Below are positions 26,901 to 35,726 of a stretch of DNA of 64,000 nucleotides, in pieces. The notes under the pieces were generated by a model. That model was not told where the DNA came from. It did no database searches and worked only from the letters and a program-made list of their open reading frames with translations. Numbering within the stretch: the first letter of the stretch is position 1; each line of letters opens with the position of its first letter. Source of the stretch: Polyangiaceae bacterium (GTDB lineage Bacteria > Myxococcota_A > Polyangia > Polyangiales > Polyangiaceae); NCBI GenBank assembly GCA_041389725.1, contig JAWKRG010000004.1:1-64000 (forward strand), read 5' to 3'. A program made the translations under genes and the position numbers.

Positions 26901-27584
26901 GTCAATCAGGGCGACAGCAAACTCGTGCGCCTTCCCGATGCAGATCCAAAGTCGAACGTGCTCCAGCGCGAGCTGACGGCCGTGCTGGCGCCGGATGGCT
27001 CGGGCAAGCTCGAATTGACGCATACCACTACGGGGGTGGAAGCGCCCGACTGGCGTCGCCGCTATCACGCCGATGCGACGCGCGAGGAACGCATGACCGC
27101 CGACCTAGCGAGGCAGTACCCCGGCTTCGCCGTGAGTAAGGGTAGCGTCAAGACCAGCAACCTGGACGACTACAACGCAGCGGTGGTGCTGAGCGTGAAG
27201 GGAAGTGCTCCGAGCTTCGCGCGACGGGAGGGTGATCGCCTCAGTGCCGTGGTGACGCCGGAGGTCAGGCTGACGCCATCCTACGCGTCCCTGTCCCAAC
27301 GGAGTCAAGACGTGCGCATTCTCGGCTTCTCGTCGGTGGATGACACGACGACGGTGCGACTACCGCCCGGCTACAAGGTCTTGAGCGCACCCGAGAGCAA
27401 GGAAGTGAAGTCCGCCTTTGGTAGCGCTTCGGTCGAGGTGAAAAGCAGTCAGGGTCAAGTGACCGTGCAGTCCAAACTCTCCATGTCGGTTTCGCGAGTT
27501 TCGCCCAAGCAGTATCCGGCGTTCCGACGATTCTGCGCAGACGTGGATCGCGCCTTCGGCTCGCGCTTGGTGGTGGGCAAATGA
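23904..27584 (+). CDS. TPR / DUF3857 / transglutaminase-like protein, catalytic triad intact
   Basis: A 1226-residue exported protein. GTG 23904 follows CCGAGG, and the first ~25 residues are a signal sequence (LVTLAVLLLLFALAPHGGAVD). Residues ~400-620 are TPR-like repeats (ALEARTSLYNSAGLKRTALAELRRAAERNP, RAIATYQRALELAPED). A DUF3857-like beta domain follows (RQLRGAKVFRGDGRVDEA, YRVDDVTPRNEFADYFGE). The transglutaminase-like core has Cys in GWGDCKDKA, His in FDHAIAYVP and Asp in LYLDGTAEYTG, so it could be catalytic. It is coupled to the following paralogue by a 4-base overlap. Confidence 0.85.
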   Translation: MVKSLVTLAVLLLLFALAPHGGAVDALFHPDLTRAQATLDSARGADAYSALRRVWATWDRADPAHVEAVLRAAAANPRLDPPARAYAQLLSAYARLRRGDLGKAREQVRSLGFVTRWMLVGPFDNEGKAGLAAEAGPESELGTPIVLGRAYSGKERPVRWRAVPDAFPFGFVDLGALLRPERKVCGILRTTVAPAAGSPARRVSLWLGSGGAFRVYFNGAKVLEDESYRHHDADRLAVTVNLLPGANDLTVKICGDDAPPVLSLRLADEKGNPDPKLDVSIGAKQLEEAARRVADSKAKLALPPQRVAGPLQALKARANDKRAASADAFARYLVDTDGDDNAEHLARDLAKRAAEQEPTIERLLLAGALAEDRNQEKDWIDRAEALVRRAGKFDEDVTFARAQLLLGGPSWRKAVPLLDQVLARNPNHPGALEARTSLYNSAGLKRTALAELRRAAERNPWSVGILNMLATQERSLGHETEAAEAEARYFALRFDDRSYLGSQVDLAVARRDRATAERWVSRLLDADPDSQWALGLAARTYRAFGQPERAIATYQRALELAPEDVGTLRTLSDLMGELGRRNEQLKLLRAILKIRPQDKDVREYVAHIEPEKPRADEVYAWNSKRFLRFRHAPAAGHTRRTLRNLTVSTVFSNGLSSQFHQVVFQPLTDAAAAALRQYSFQYQADRQVVQLRGAKVFRGDGRVDEAVEYGESAADDPSISMYTSSRNFTVQLPRLEPGDVVELRYRVDDVTPRNEFADYFGEVIYLQSDEPVKNAEYVLISPKQRTLHIDVKMPGLVREVKETKDLRTYRFFAETVAPLVPEPAMPPWSEVLGFIHVSTYAKWSDLGRWYWGLAKEQFDLDDRTRKLAREIAKGKTTELEKVQAVYDWVIRNTRYVALEFGIYGFKPRRCVQTVSRGWGDCKDKATVIVTLLKELGIPSTIVVLRTQLRGDFRSSVTSLAPFDHAIAYVPSLKLYLDGTAEYTGIRELPRMDLGALALWVNQGDSKLVRLPDADPKSNVLQRELTAVLAPDGSGKLELTHTTTGVEAPDWRRRYHADATREERMTADLARQYPGFAVSKGSVKTSNLDDYNAAVVLSVKGSAPSFARREGDRLSAVVTPEVRLTPSYASLSQRSQDVRILGFSSVDDTTTVRLPPGYKVLSAPESKEVKSAFGSASVEVKSSQGQVTVQSKLSMSVSRVSPKQYPAFRRFCADVDRAFGSRLVVGK

Positions 27585-30500
27585 AGACGACTCGACGCGC
27601 ATTCTTCCTGCTCGTGGCGGCGGCACTGCTGCTAGTTGGCTGCGGAGGCAGTGGACAACACGACGCGTTCTCGTCGGAGCTGTCGCGCGCCCGCCACGCG
27701 GGCCGCGACGCGTCGGACCCGGAAGTCGTGGGACGTTGGCTCCTGGCAGAGCTGATCTCCCCCGGTGGTCATCCCGACGCGGCAAAGAACGCTCGCAAGC
27801 AACTCGAAGCGCTGAAGTCGACGTCGTCCATGCTGGCGGAGCTGGCGCTGGGGCTGGATGACGAGGTGCATGGTCGATTGGCTGCCGCCCCTGAGCACTA
27901 CGTGCTCGCGACCGCTGCCGCCCGCGGTGACGCGTCCGAGTTGGCGCCGCTGGTGGGTTGGTTTGCGGCCCAACGTGCCGTCGCGTTGCGACACAACGCG
28001 CCGAAGCTCTGGGATCGCCATCGCGAATTCGTGATTGCCGCCATTCGCAACCCGGTTGCACTGGGGTGGCGTGCGCGCGGTGAGTTGGTGGAGTGGTGGG
28101 CCGACGAAGCCTACTCTGCCGGTGAGAGCAAGCTGGAAGACAAGACGCGCGAGGCCTTCGGCTGCGTCACGCCGATTCGCATGGCCGGTCCCTTTGGCCG
28201 GGGAACGGCGCCGGACGCGTACCGACACTTTGCGGCAGAAGCCCCGGGACCCTGGCCGGCGCGCTTTCCCAAGGATCCGACTCGAGGCGTCGTTCCTCAG
28301 ATCATGAGCGTGAAGCAGCGGGGCTGCTTTGCCCGCGCCGAGGACGCGCGTGACGATGGCATCTTCTACGCGGAGACCTATCTGGAACAACCCGGCGACG
28401 GCGAGCTGCTGATCGCGGCGCAAGGCGCCTTGGCGGTGTTCATCAATGACACCCAGGTGCTGGACCGCGACCCGCGCAAGTGGGGTGTATGGCCAAAGTT
28501 CGGCGTCCAAGTCTGGTTACCGAAGGGCCGCCATCGCGTCGTGGTGCGACTCGCGGAGCCTCAGACTTCCATCCGCGTCCTGTCCCCCAGCGGCGTTCCT
28601 GCCAAGGTCAGCGCCACTACTGACGCCAGTGGCCTTTCGTCGGTGGTGGCGCCCCGCGTCAGCGGCGAGCCCAACGTCCTGGTCCGCTACGTGAACGACG
28701 GTCGCGTGAAAAGCCCCGGCAGCGATCTGGAGCGCTTTCTCGCGTCCTACTTGGCCTACCTCGAAGGCCAAGGGGACGTCGCGACCGTTCTGTCGGAACC
28801 TTTGCTGAAGGACACCGGACGCGCGACTGGAATGCTGCTGAGCCTGAGCGCGGCCTTCGTCGATCGCGATCCTTTGTTCGATCGGACCCAGCGCGTCGAT
28901 CTGATGCGTGAGCTACACTCCCGCGCGGCAAAACGAGACCCGGAACTTTGGCAGTCGGCGCTGGCGCTGGCGTTGTGGGAAGGGGAGCGCGCTGGAAGCG
29001 CCGAAGCGGTGAAGGCTCTGCGCGGACTGAGCTCTCGGTTCCCGCAAGTTCCGACGGTACTGGTGGCCCTGGCACGCGTGTACGGCGAGCTCGGTTGGAG
29101 CGCTGAATACTCGCAGACCGCCAAGGAGCTGGCGGCGCGCTTCCCCGAAGACGAGGAAGCGCTGAGCTTGGCGATTGACGTCTTGGATGCCACTGGCGAG
29201 CACGCAGCGGCCGACAAGTTGGTCGATCACATCCTGAAGTTGAACGCGGACAGCGAAATCAAGCTGACGCGAGCCTTGACGCGCAATGACTACGAAGCCT
29301 CCCTAGCCGAGCTGAAGCGCCTGCAAAAGCGCCACCCGGAGCGCAAAGACCTGGCAGAGCGCATCTCGGACGTGTTGATTCGAGCAGGCGACCGCGAGCA
29401 GGTGTGGAAGAAACTGGAAGCGGCCCTGGCCGCCAACCCCAAGAGCGGGCCCCACCGCTTGGCCCTGGCCGATGCGCGCTTCGCGCGAGGAGATCGAGCT
29501 GCCCTGCGCAAGGCCGTGGTGGATGCCCTGGTCCAAGGCGCCCAGAGCGGCGAGTTGGAGGACGCCCTCGACTTGGTCGAAGGCACGTCGCAGCTCGAAC
29601 CCTTTCGCATCGACGCCCTCGACGTGATCCGCAAGTACGAGGCATCGAAGCGACACTTGCCCGGAACTGCCGCACGCGTCCTGGACTACGCGGCGATCTG
29701 GGTGCACCCGAACGGCTCCAGCCGAATGCTGGAGCACGAAGTGATCCGCATCCAGAGCCCCGAGGCAATCAGCAAACTGGCAGAGCACCCGCGCCTGGAT
29801 GGCGTGGTGTTGCACATGCGCGTGATCAAACAGGACGGGAGCATCCTGGAACCAGAGATGGTCCCAGGAAAGCCCTCGGTCACCTTTCCCCACCTGGAGG
29901 TGGGGGACTACCTGGAGACCGAGCACATCGTCTCGCGCGGCACCGAAAACCCCAGCGGTGACGAATACCTGGGGCCCCACTGGTTCTTTCGCGAAGAGAA
30001 CATCGCTTATGCGCGAAGCGAGCTCGTATTCGTCACTCCCGAAGACAAGCCGCTGATCATCGAGACGCACGGCACGGTGCCGCAACCGACGGTCTCCAAG
30101 CTGGACGGGCTGGTGGTGCGACGCTGGCGCGTCGAAGAGAGTCCGGCGGCCCCGCAGGAACCCGGGTCTGCTCCGATCACTGAGTTCTTGCCAAGCGTGC
30201 GCCTCGGCTGGGGCGTCAGCCTCGACAACCGCTTGCAGGTGCTAGGGGACAACCTGGTCGACGTCACGCCCATCGATCCCCGCATCGTGCGCATCGCCAG
30301 AAAGATCGTGTCGCCACTCCCCGCTGGAGCCAAAGAGCAGCGCGCGCGACGGCTCTATCGTTGGGTCCTGGCCAACGTGGAGGACGGCAAAGAGACCGAT
30401 GGTCGACGCGTGATCGTCGGCAAGAATGGCAACCGCTGGCGCGGCTTCTCGACGCTCTGCCGCTCCTTGGGTCTGCGGGCGGATTTTGCAGTCGCCAGGA

Positions 30501-31348
30501 ACCGATTGGCGCCGGAGCCCGCGAGCGAGCTGGAACGCGCGGGTCAGTTCACCGAACCGCTACTGCGAGTGGAGACGGAAAAGGGACACGTTTGGCTGAC
30601 CCTCGGTAGCAAGTTCGCGCCCTTTGGCTACGTGCCCGTCGAGATCCGCGGCGTGCCGGCCTTCGTGCTTTCGGCGCGTGGTCCCGTCACCGCCACGACG
30701 CCAGTCAGCGGCAGCGAAGACAGCGTCATGTACGACGGCGAGATCAAGGTGTCGGCGGATGGGTCCGCCAAGGTCACGATCTCGCAGCACTTCGTGGGCA
30801 AGTACGCCATGGCGCTGCGGGCAGCCTTGGCACAGCTTTCCGAAGCGCAGCTCCGTGACGTGGTCGAGTCGCGGCTGCTGGGTCGAGCCCTGCGCGGTGC
30901 GCATCTCGATCGCTTCTCCCTGGAGGGCCGCGACGATCTGGATGCGCCCCTGGTGCTGACCATGCGCGCCAACATGCCGAGCTTCGCGGAACCTTCCGGC
31001 GGCGAGCTGCTGATCGCGCCGCCCTTCTCACCCCGTATCAGCCAACTCGCCACCCTGCCTACCCGAGAGACACCGCTGCTGCTGGCGGAAACCACGCATC
31101 AGCGGGTGAACGTGCGCATCGTGCTGCCCGAGGGGGCCACGGCCACGGTCCCCAAGGAAAAGACCGTGAAACGGCGGGACATGGAGGTCCGCGTCGAGGA
31201 CACGGCGAAGGCAAATACCGTCGTGTTGCAGCGCACCCTGAGCCTGCCCGCAGGTCGCGTGCAGCCGGCCGAGTATCGTGGCTTCGTCGAGTTCGCGCGT
31301 CAGGCCGACGATGCACTCAACGCCACGATCCGCGTGCGAGTGCGCTGA
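27581..31348 (+). CDS. TPR / DUF3857 / transglutaminase-like lipoprotein, catalytic residues lost
   Basis: A 1255-residue paralogue of the upstream gene (ATGA overlap). It has a lipobox LVGC after the hydrophobic signal, so it is likely membrane-anchored. TPR-like repeats lie at ~440-660 (LVALARVYGELGWSAEYSQTAKELAARFPEDEEAL, ERISDVLIRAGDREQVWKKLEAALAANP). A DUF3857-like domain has VIRIQSPEAISKLAEHP and VGDYLETEHIVSRG. The transglutaminase region reads KNGNRWRGFSTLCRSLG where the partner has GWGDCKDKA, so the catalytic Cys is gone; a GHVWLTL His remains and the Asp is missing. It is probably a non-catalytic partner of the first protein. Confidence 0.85.
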   Translation: MKTTRRAFFLLVAAALLLVGCGGSGQHDAFSSELSRARHAGRDASDPEVVGRWLLAELISPGGHPDAAKNARKQLEALKSTSSMLAELALGLDDEVHGRLAAAPEHYVLATAAARGDASELAPLVGWFAAQRAVALRHNAPKLWDRHREFVIAAIRNPVALGWRARGELVEWWADEAYSAGESKLEDKTREAFGCVTPIRMAGPFGRGTAPDAYRHFAAEAPGPWPARFPKDPTRGVVPQIMSVKQRGCFARAEDARDDGIFYAETYLEQPGDGELLIAAQGALAVFINDTQVLDRDPRKWGVWPKFGVQVWLPKGRHRVVVRLAEPQTSIRVLSPSGVPAKVSATTDASGLSSVVAPRVSGEPNVLVRYVNDGRVKSPGSDLERFLASYLAYLEGQGDVATVLSEPLLKDTGRATGMLLSLSAAFVDRDPLFDRTQRVDLMRELHSRAAKRDPELWQSALALALWEGERAGSAEAVKALRGLSSRFPQVPTVLVALARVYGELGWSAEYSQTAKELAARFPEDEEALSLAIDVLDATGEHAAADKLVDHILKLNADSEIKLTRALTRNDYEASLAELKRLQKRHPERKDLAERISDVLIRAGDREQVWKKLEAALAANPKSGPHRLALADARFARGDRAALRKAVVDALVQGAQSGELEDALDLVEGTSQLEPFRIDALDVIRKYEASKRHLPGTAARVLDYAAIWVHPNGSSRMLEHEVIRIQSPEAISKLAEHPRLDGVVLHMRVIKQDGSILEPEMVPGKPSVTFPHLEVGDYLETEHIVSRGTENPSGDEYLGPHWFFREENIAYARSELVFVTPEDKPLIIETHGTVPQPTVSKLDGLVVRRWRVEESPAAPQEPGSAPITEFLPSVRLGWGVSLDNRLQVLGDNLVDVTPIDPRIVRIARKIVSPLPAGAKEQRARRLYRWVLANVEDGKETDGRRVIVGKNGNRWRGFSTLCRSLGLRADFAVARNRLAPEPASELERAGQFTEPLLRVETEKGHVWLTLGSKFAPFGYVPVEIRGVPAFVLSARGPVTATTPVSGSEDSVMYDGEIKVSADGSAKVTISQHFVGKYAMALRAALAQLSEAQLRDVVESRLLGRALRGAHLDRFSLEGRDDLDAPLVLTMRANMPSFAEPSGGELLIAPPFSPRISQLATLPTRETPLLLAETTHQRVNVRIVLPEGATATVPKEKTVKRRDMEVRVEDTAKANTVVLQRTLSLPAGRVQPAEYRGFVEFARQADDALNATIRVRVR

Positions 31349-31402
31349 GCACCGACGAGTGGGGCGGTCAGGAGCTGCCCACGGCGCGGATTCTGCAGCG
31401 CA

Positions 31403-32041
31403 CTACTGCGCGCTCTTCTTGGCTTTGTCGTCGGCTTCCTTGAGCCGCTGCTCGATGCGTTTGCGCACGGCACCATACTGATCGAGCATCTGCTTCCACG
31501 TGGCGACGCGCTTCTTCCGCTCCTCAGCGGATGCGGGGTAGGTCTTGGCGTCGGTGTTCTGCTGCGCGAACTGCGCGTAGGCGTTCCAACGATCCGTCGC
31601 GTCGTCCAAGGACTTCTGCCGCTCCCGCAAGTCCGCCAGCACGAACAAGATCTTGGCTTTCAAGGACTTGTCGGGGCCGACGTAGCGCAGCGCGGCCACC
31701 CACGCGGCTTCCGCTTCCGAGATTTCCTTCTTGGCCAGGTGAGCCTCACCGATGCGGTAGTGGCCCAGGGGATGTTGTGGCGTCTTCGTGATTGCCTCTT
31801 TGTACGCCGCGATCGCGCCATCGAAGTCCCGGGCCACGTAGAGATCGTCGCCCTTCTTCAGAGCTTCCCAGAACGGGCTGATGCCGGTGACGCCTTGGGG
31901 ATCTTTCTTCACCCCGCCGGCGTCTGCCTTGGCTGCCTTTTCGTCCTTGGCCGGTTCGGCCTTCTTGTCGGCCTTCTGAGCGAGGGCCGCCGGCGCGAGC
32001 AAACAGACCGCAACTCCTAGAGCTAGTTTTCTCCGCAGCAT
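31403..32041 (-). CDS. Exported TPR protein
   Basis: A 212-residue secreted or periplasmic protein. It starts at ATG 32041 with signal peptide MLRRKLALGVAVCLLAPAALA (cut before QKAD). A Lys/Ala/Asp-rich linker leads to two or three TPR-like helical hairpins (DLYVARDFDGAIAAYKEAITKTPQHPLGHYRIGEAHLAKKEI, KAKILFVLADLRERQKSLDDATDRWNAYA). A coiled-coil-like, Lys/Arg-rich tail follows. The fold suggests a protein-protein interaction role; the partner is unknown. It is convergent with the DUF3857 genes. Confidence 0.75.
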   Translation of the reverse strand: MLRRKLALGVAVCLLAPAALAQKADKKAEPAKDEKAAKADAGGVKKDPQGVTGISPFWEALKKGDDLYVARDFDGAIAAYKEAITKTPQHPLGHYRIGEAHLAKKEISEAEAAWVAALRYVGPDKSLKAKILFVLADLRERQKSLDDATDRWNAYAQFAQQNTDAKTYPASAEERKKRVATWKQMLDQYGAVRKRIEQRLKEADDKAKKSAQ

Positions 32042-32122
32042 GGCTACGCCGGCCAGGGTACCACGCTTTCGACAGAGCGGGACACTGCTCGAAAACCCAG
32101 GAAATGTGTAGGATGCCGCGGC

Positions 32123-33208
32123 ATGGCCGGGGGCCGCAGCGTTCGACCCTATCCCTGGCAGGCGCTCGAGCGTCTGACCCGCTCCGCTGCGCGTGCGTCG
32201 GGCCCGGTGCGCCGCGCCGTGCAGCATGCCGTGGACCTGAGTGCCCTCGCGCCCGCCCTTGGCAGCGTGTTGGGAAGCGACTTGGCACTCTATCGCGAGG
32301 CGATGCGCGTCGCGGAGGGGCCACGAGCCGCGGGTCGCGCCTGGCTCCGCGCGGAAACGAGCGACGTCGAGCTGTGCCTGCATTTGGAGGACGAGCTGGT
32401 CGTGAGCGTGGTGTCACGCCTATTGGCACGTCCCGTCACCCTGAGTCAGTCGGCAGGGGGCGTCGACCCAGCGCTCGCCGGCGTGGTGGCGGCCGTGGTC
32501 GGAGAGGCGTTGCGTCGCGCGTACGGTCCGCAGCGCTGGACGCTGTCGCTGCCCCAAGCCAGTTCTTCTTCCCCAGGAACGCAGATCGATTTCACCCTGG
32601 TGCTGGACGGGCGCGCCTTTCGTGGCTCGGTCTGGTTGGTGCGACCCGAGTCGAGTTGGCAGCTGCCGCCGGCTCGACCCTTGAGCGCCCTCGGCGCATT
32701 GCCGCTGTCCGTACCTGTGGTCGTCGGCGTTTCCAGCTTGAGTCGCGACGCCTTCTCCCAGCTCCAGGTGGGCGATGCTTTCCTACCCGAAGGCGGCTGG
32801 TGGATCGATTCCGCGCGCGTCGGAGCCTGCGCACTGGTCAGCGGGAAGCAAGAGCTCGGACTCGCCGCGGATCTCTCGCCCGAGGGCCATATTGTGGTAC
32901 GTGGCGAGACGCGAGCCCTGAGCTGGGAGGATGACGTGTCGCAAGCGGACGGTACTGGAGAAGACCCCGTGAGTGCTTCTGCCCTGGATGCACCCTTGGT
33001 CGTGCGTATCGAATTGGGCACCGTGACCCTCAGCGCCCGCGAATGGGCCGAGCTTGGCCCGGGCGACGTGATCGAGACCGGTCGACGGCTCGCCGAGCCC
33101 GTCATCTTGCGGGTGGCGGGACAAGAAGTCGCGCGGGGCGAGTTGGTAGACGTGGAAGGTGAGTTGGGGGTCAGGATTCGATCCTTGTCCGGAGGCGATG
33201 CAGGTTGA
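32123..33208 (+). CDS. SpoA-domain protein, SctQ/FliM-FliN-like
   Basis: A 361-residue protein. Its last ~75 residues form a SpoA (FliN/YscQ C-terminal) domain: LDAPLVVRIELGTVTLSAREWAELGPGDVIETGR and ILRVAGQEVARGELVDVEGELGVRI. The middle resembles the first, divergent SpoA of type III secretion C-ring proteins (SctQ/YscQ): LPEGGWWIDSARV, GSVWLVRPESSW. No flagellar or other type III genes are in the window, so its complex is unknown. It is the first gene of a tight operon (lipoprotein, GT4, YggS, RarA). Confidence 0.78.
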   Translation: MAGGRSVRPYPWQALERLTRSAARASGPVRRAVQHAVDLSALAPALGSVLGSDLALYREAMRVAEGPRAAGRAWLRAETSDVELCLHLEDELVVSVVSRLLARPVTLSQSAGGVDPALAGVVAAVVGEALRRAYGPQRWTLSLPQASSSSPGTQIDFTLVLDGRAFRGSVWLVRPESSWQLPPARPLSALGALPLSVPVVVGVSSLSRDAFSQLQVGDAFLPEGGWWIDSARVGACALVSGKQELGLAADLSPEGHIVVRGETRALSWEDDVSQADGTGEDPVSASALDAPLVVRIELGTVTLSAREWAELGPGDVIETGRRLAEPVILRVAGQEVARGELVDVEGELGVRIRSLSGGDAG

Positions 33209-33840
33209 TGCGCACGTTCGCGATTGTTCTCTGCGGCCTGGCCGCCCTGAGCTGTGACGAAGCGGCAAGACCTAGCGCGCAGCCGAGCGCGAGCGCTGCA
33301 CCCAAGGCCGCGGCCTCGGCCCCGCCGAGCAAGCCCGAGCCCCCGCCCGCGCCTTGGTACGTCGGAGCATGGCAGGGAACCTACGATGCGCAGCAGTACT
33401 TGATCGAGATGACCGAGAAGCAAGGCGCTGTTCGCGACTGGAAGGACGACGACGGCGGAACCGGTGAAGGCGAGGGCAGCATCAGCCTGCGCATCGACGA
33501 GAGCGGGAGCATTCGCGGTGAAGCCACGGGTCCTCTGGGGAACATGATCGCCTCGGGCCAAGTCGACGATCAGGCCTTTCGCGTACGCTTCAACGCCAAG
33601 GAGCCAGGGGAAAGCGCCTTCAACGGCGTCGTGGTGCTCGCGCGCAAGGGCGAAACCATGAGCGGCCGACTCCAAGCATCCAGCGGTGACTCCAAGACGA
33701 TTCGCGACGCTCCCGTGGAGCTGAAGAAAGGCGAAGCCCCCAAGCCGGGAGCCGCTCCTGCTGCCTCCGTTCCCGCCGAGAATGCTCCGTCCGCAAGTGC
33801 TTCGCCCGCGCCGGGCGCGCCCTCTGCCCCGTCGCCCTGA
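33208..33840 (+). CDS. Hypothetical lipoprotein with Ala/Pro tails
   Basis: A 210-residue predicted lipoprotein. ATG 33208 shares its A with the upstream TGA (TGATG), which fixes the start and shows coupling. The signal MRTFAIVLCGLAALSC is a lipobox. The Ala/Pro/Ser linker is followed by a compact domain of about 120 residues with a beta-rich pattern (WYVGAWQGTYDAQQYLIEM, GSISLRIDESGSIRGEATG, FRVRFNAKEPGESAFNGVVVLARKGETMSG). A second Ala/Pro tail ends the protein. The domain resembles small lipocalin-like or beta-barrel lipoprotein folds. The function is unknown. Confidence 0.72.
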   Translation: MRTFAIVLCGLAALSCDEAARPSAQPSASAAPKAAASAPPSKPEPPPAPWYVGAWQGTYDAQQYLIEMTEKQGAVRDWKDDDGGTGEGEGSISLRIDESGSIRGEATGPLGNMIASGQVDDQAFRVRFNAKEPGESAFNGVVVLARKGETMSGRLQASSGDSKTIRDAPVELKKGEAPKPGAAPAASVPAENAPSASASPAPGAPSAPSP

Positions 33841-33843
33841 GCC

Positions 33844-35028
33844 ATGCCGACAATCCTGTTGGACCTGTCGGTCCTCAGCACGAACGCCCGAACCCTGGGC
33901 ATCGGGCGCTACGTGGCCGATCTGGCGAAGGGGCTCGAGCGCATCACGCGTGGCACGCGCACGCGCGTGTTGGGCTTGGAAAGCCTGTCTCTGTTCGGGC
34001 ACGAGCGCGTGACGGAAGACCTCAGCGGTGCCATCGAACGCCTGCGCGACGCTTCGCGCAAGTCCCAGGCCCACGTGGGTTGGGCCTACGCCTTGCGCGC
34101 GGGGCTGACCGCGGTCGCGCGCCACGTCGCGCCCGACCTGGTGCACACAGGGCACCCCGGCGCAACCCCTCTCGGGCGCTTCCCCTGTCCGCGCGTCACG
34201 ACGTGCCACGACTTGATCCCCCTGCGCTATCCAAAGCACTACTTGACCTGGCGCGACGGCTATCAGCGAGGTCGCCAGCATCTGGATCAGCGTCGCTTCG
34301 GCACGGCGGACCACGTCATCGCGGTGAGCGAAACATCGGCCAACGATCTGGTGACACTGCTCGGCGTGCCCGCGTCCAAGGTCAGCGTCGTCCACAACGG
34401 CGTGGATCTCACGCGCTGGAACAGCGAGCCAGAGGCACACGACGCAGCGACGCGAGAACGCTACGAAGTAGCGGAACGCAACTACGTCTTGGCCGTGGGC
34501 GACGTGAACTGGCGCAAGAATCCCGAAGGCGTGATGCGAGCCCTCGCCCACGCGCGGCGCGGACCGCAGGGTCAGGACCTGACCTTGGTCTGGGCGGCGC
34601 GTCTGGATGCCACAGCGCGTCTTCGGTTGCTGGCCATGGCTCGTGAGCTGGGAGTAGCAGGTGCAGTGATCCTCGCCGGCTATGTCAGTGATCCGGATCT
34701 GGCCGCGCTCTATCGCGGCGCTGTCGCCCAGGTGTTCGTCTCGCGGGCCGAGGGCTTCGGCTATCCAGCGCTGGAGGCGATGGCCTGCGGTTGTCCCGTC
34801 ATCACGAGTGATCGCAGCAGCATGGCCGAACTGACCACGGGCGCCGCCATGTTGGTGGATCCCGACTCACCATCCCAGATCGCCGACGCCATGGTCGAGT
34901 TGTGCAAGGACCGGGCGGCACGAGAGGGGCTGAGCAAGCGAGGCGTCGCGCGGGCGGCTCGCTACAGTCTGGACCGAATGGCGGAGAGGACCCTGGAAGT
35001 CTACGAGCGCGTGCTCGCTGAGCGCTGA
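33844..35028 (+). CDS. Glycosyltransferase family 4 (GT-B)
   Basis: A 394-residue retaining glycosyltransferase of the GT-B fold. The acceptor domain is N-terminal (LDLSVLSTNARTLGIGRYVADLAKGL). The donor domain shows HNGVDLTRWN, the NWRKNPEGVMRALAHA block, and the EX7E motif region RAEGFGYPALEAMACGCPVITSD. It starts 4 bases after the lipoprotein stop, as part of the operon. The sugar donor and acceptor cannot be told from the sequence. Cytoplasmic, likely in polysaccharide or lipid glycosylation. Confidence 0.93.
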   Translation: MPTILLDLSVLSTNARTLGIGRYVADLAKGLERITRGTRTRVLGLESLSLFGHERVTEDLSGAIERLRDASRKSQAHVGWAYALRAGLTAVARHVAPDLVHTGHPGATPLGRFPCPRVTTCHDLIPLRYPKHYLTWRDGYQRGRQHLDQRRFGTADHVIAVSETSANDLVTLLGVPASKVSVVHNGVDLTRWNSEPEAHDAATRERYEVAERNYVLAVGDVNWRKNPEGVMRALAHARRGPQGQDLTLVWAARLDATARLRLLAMARELGVAGAVILAGYVSDPDLAALYRGAVAQVFVSRAEGFGYPALEAMACGCPVITSDRSSMAELTTGAAMLVDPDSPSQIADAMVELCKDRAAREGLSKRGVARAARYSLDRMAERTLEVYERVLAER

Positions 35029-35030
35029 TC

Positions 35031-35726
35031 ATGACCGAGATTGCGGATCGCCTCGCGCTCGTCCACGCGCGCATTCGTGCCGCCGAGGTAGCGGCAGGGC
35101 GAGCGCCTGAACAGGTGAAACTCCTGGCGGTGTCCAAGACCATGTCCCCGACGGCCATCCGTGCGGCCTATGCCGCTGGACAAAGGGACTTCGGGGAGAA
35201 CTACGTTCAAGAACTCGTGCAGAAGGCGGACTTGCTTCACGACCTGCCCGATGTGCGTTGGCACTTCATTGGTCACCTGCAACGCAACAAGGTCAAAGTC
35301 GTGGCGACACGTCTGCACATGATCCACACCGTCGACTCCCCAAAGCTAGCCGCGGAGTTGGACAAGCGGCTGGAAGCGGCGGCGGAGCCGCTGGCCACGT
35401 TGGTGGAAGTGAACGTGGGTCGAGAAGCGCAAAAATCGGGCGTGAGCCCCGAAGCGCTCGAGCAAGTGCTGCAGGCCGTGAGCGAAGCAAAGCACTTGCG
35501 CTTGGCGGGCCTGATGACGGTGCCGCCCTTCACCGACGACCCCGCCGACGCGCGACCCTACTTCGATCGCCTGCGGGAGCTCCGTGAGCGCTTCGGCGGC
35601 CGCTCCGTCTTGCCGGAGCTGAGCATGGGCATGAGTGCGGACCTGGAACAGGCCGTCGCCGCGGGCGCAACGTGGGTGCGTGTCGGGACGGCCGTCTTCG
35701 GACCTCGGGGACGAGCGCTCCCGTGA
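35031..35726 (+). CDS. YggS-family PLP homeostasis protein
   Basis: A 231-residue YggS/PROSC-family PLP-binding protein, which helps buffer vitamin B6 and amino-acid pools. The PLP lysine lies in LLAVSKTMSP, followed by FGENYVQEL, WHFIGHLQRNK, RLAGLMTVPPFTDDP and LSMGMSADLEQAVAAGATWVRVGTAVFG. The typical small size and single TIM-barrel layout are kept. It starts 2 bases after the glycosyltransferase stop, and its TGA is shared with the rarA start (GTGA). Confidence 0.95.
   Translation: MTEIADRLALVHARIRAAEVAAGRAPEQVKLLAVSKTMSPTAIRAAYAAGQRDFGENYVQELVQKADLLHDLPDVRWHFIGHLQRNKVKVVATRLHMIHTVDSPKLAAELDKRLEAAAEPLATLVEVNVGREAQKSGVSPEALEQVLQAVSEAKHLRLAGLMTVPPFTDDPADARPYFDRLRELRERFGGRSVLPELSMGMSADLEQAVAAGATWVRVGTAVFGPRGRALP

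Noticed and set aside
32446..34551. A 701-codon minus-strand frame over the SpoA, lipoprotein and GT4 genes
   Set aside because: The plus-strand genes have clear motifs and tight junctions; this frame has none and is a third-position GC artefact.
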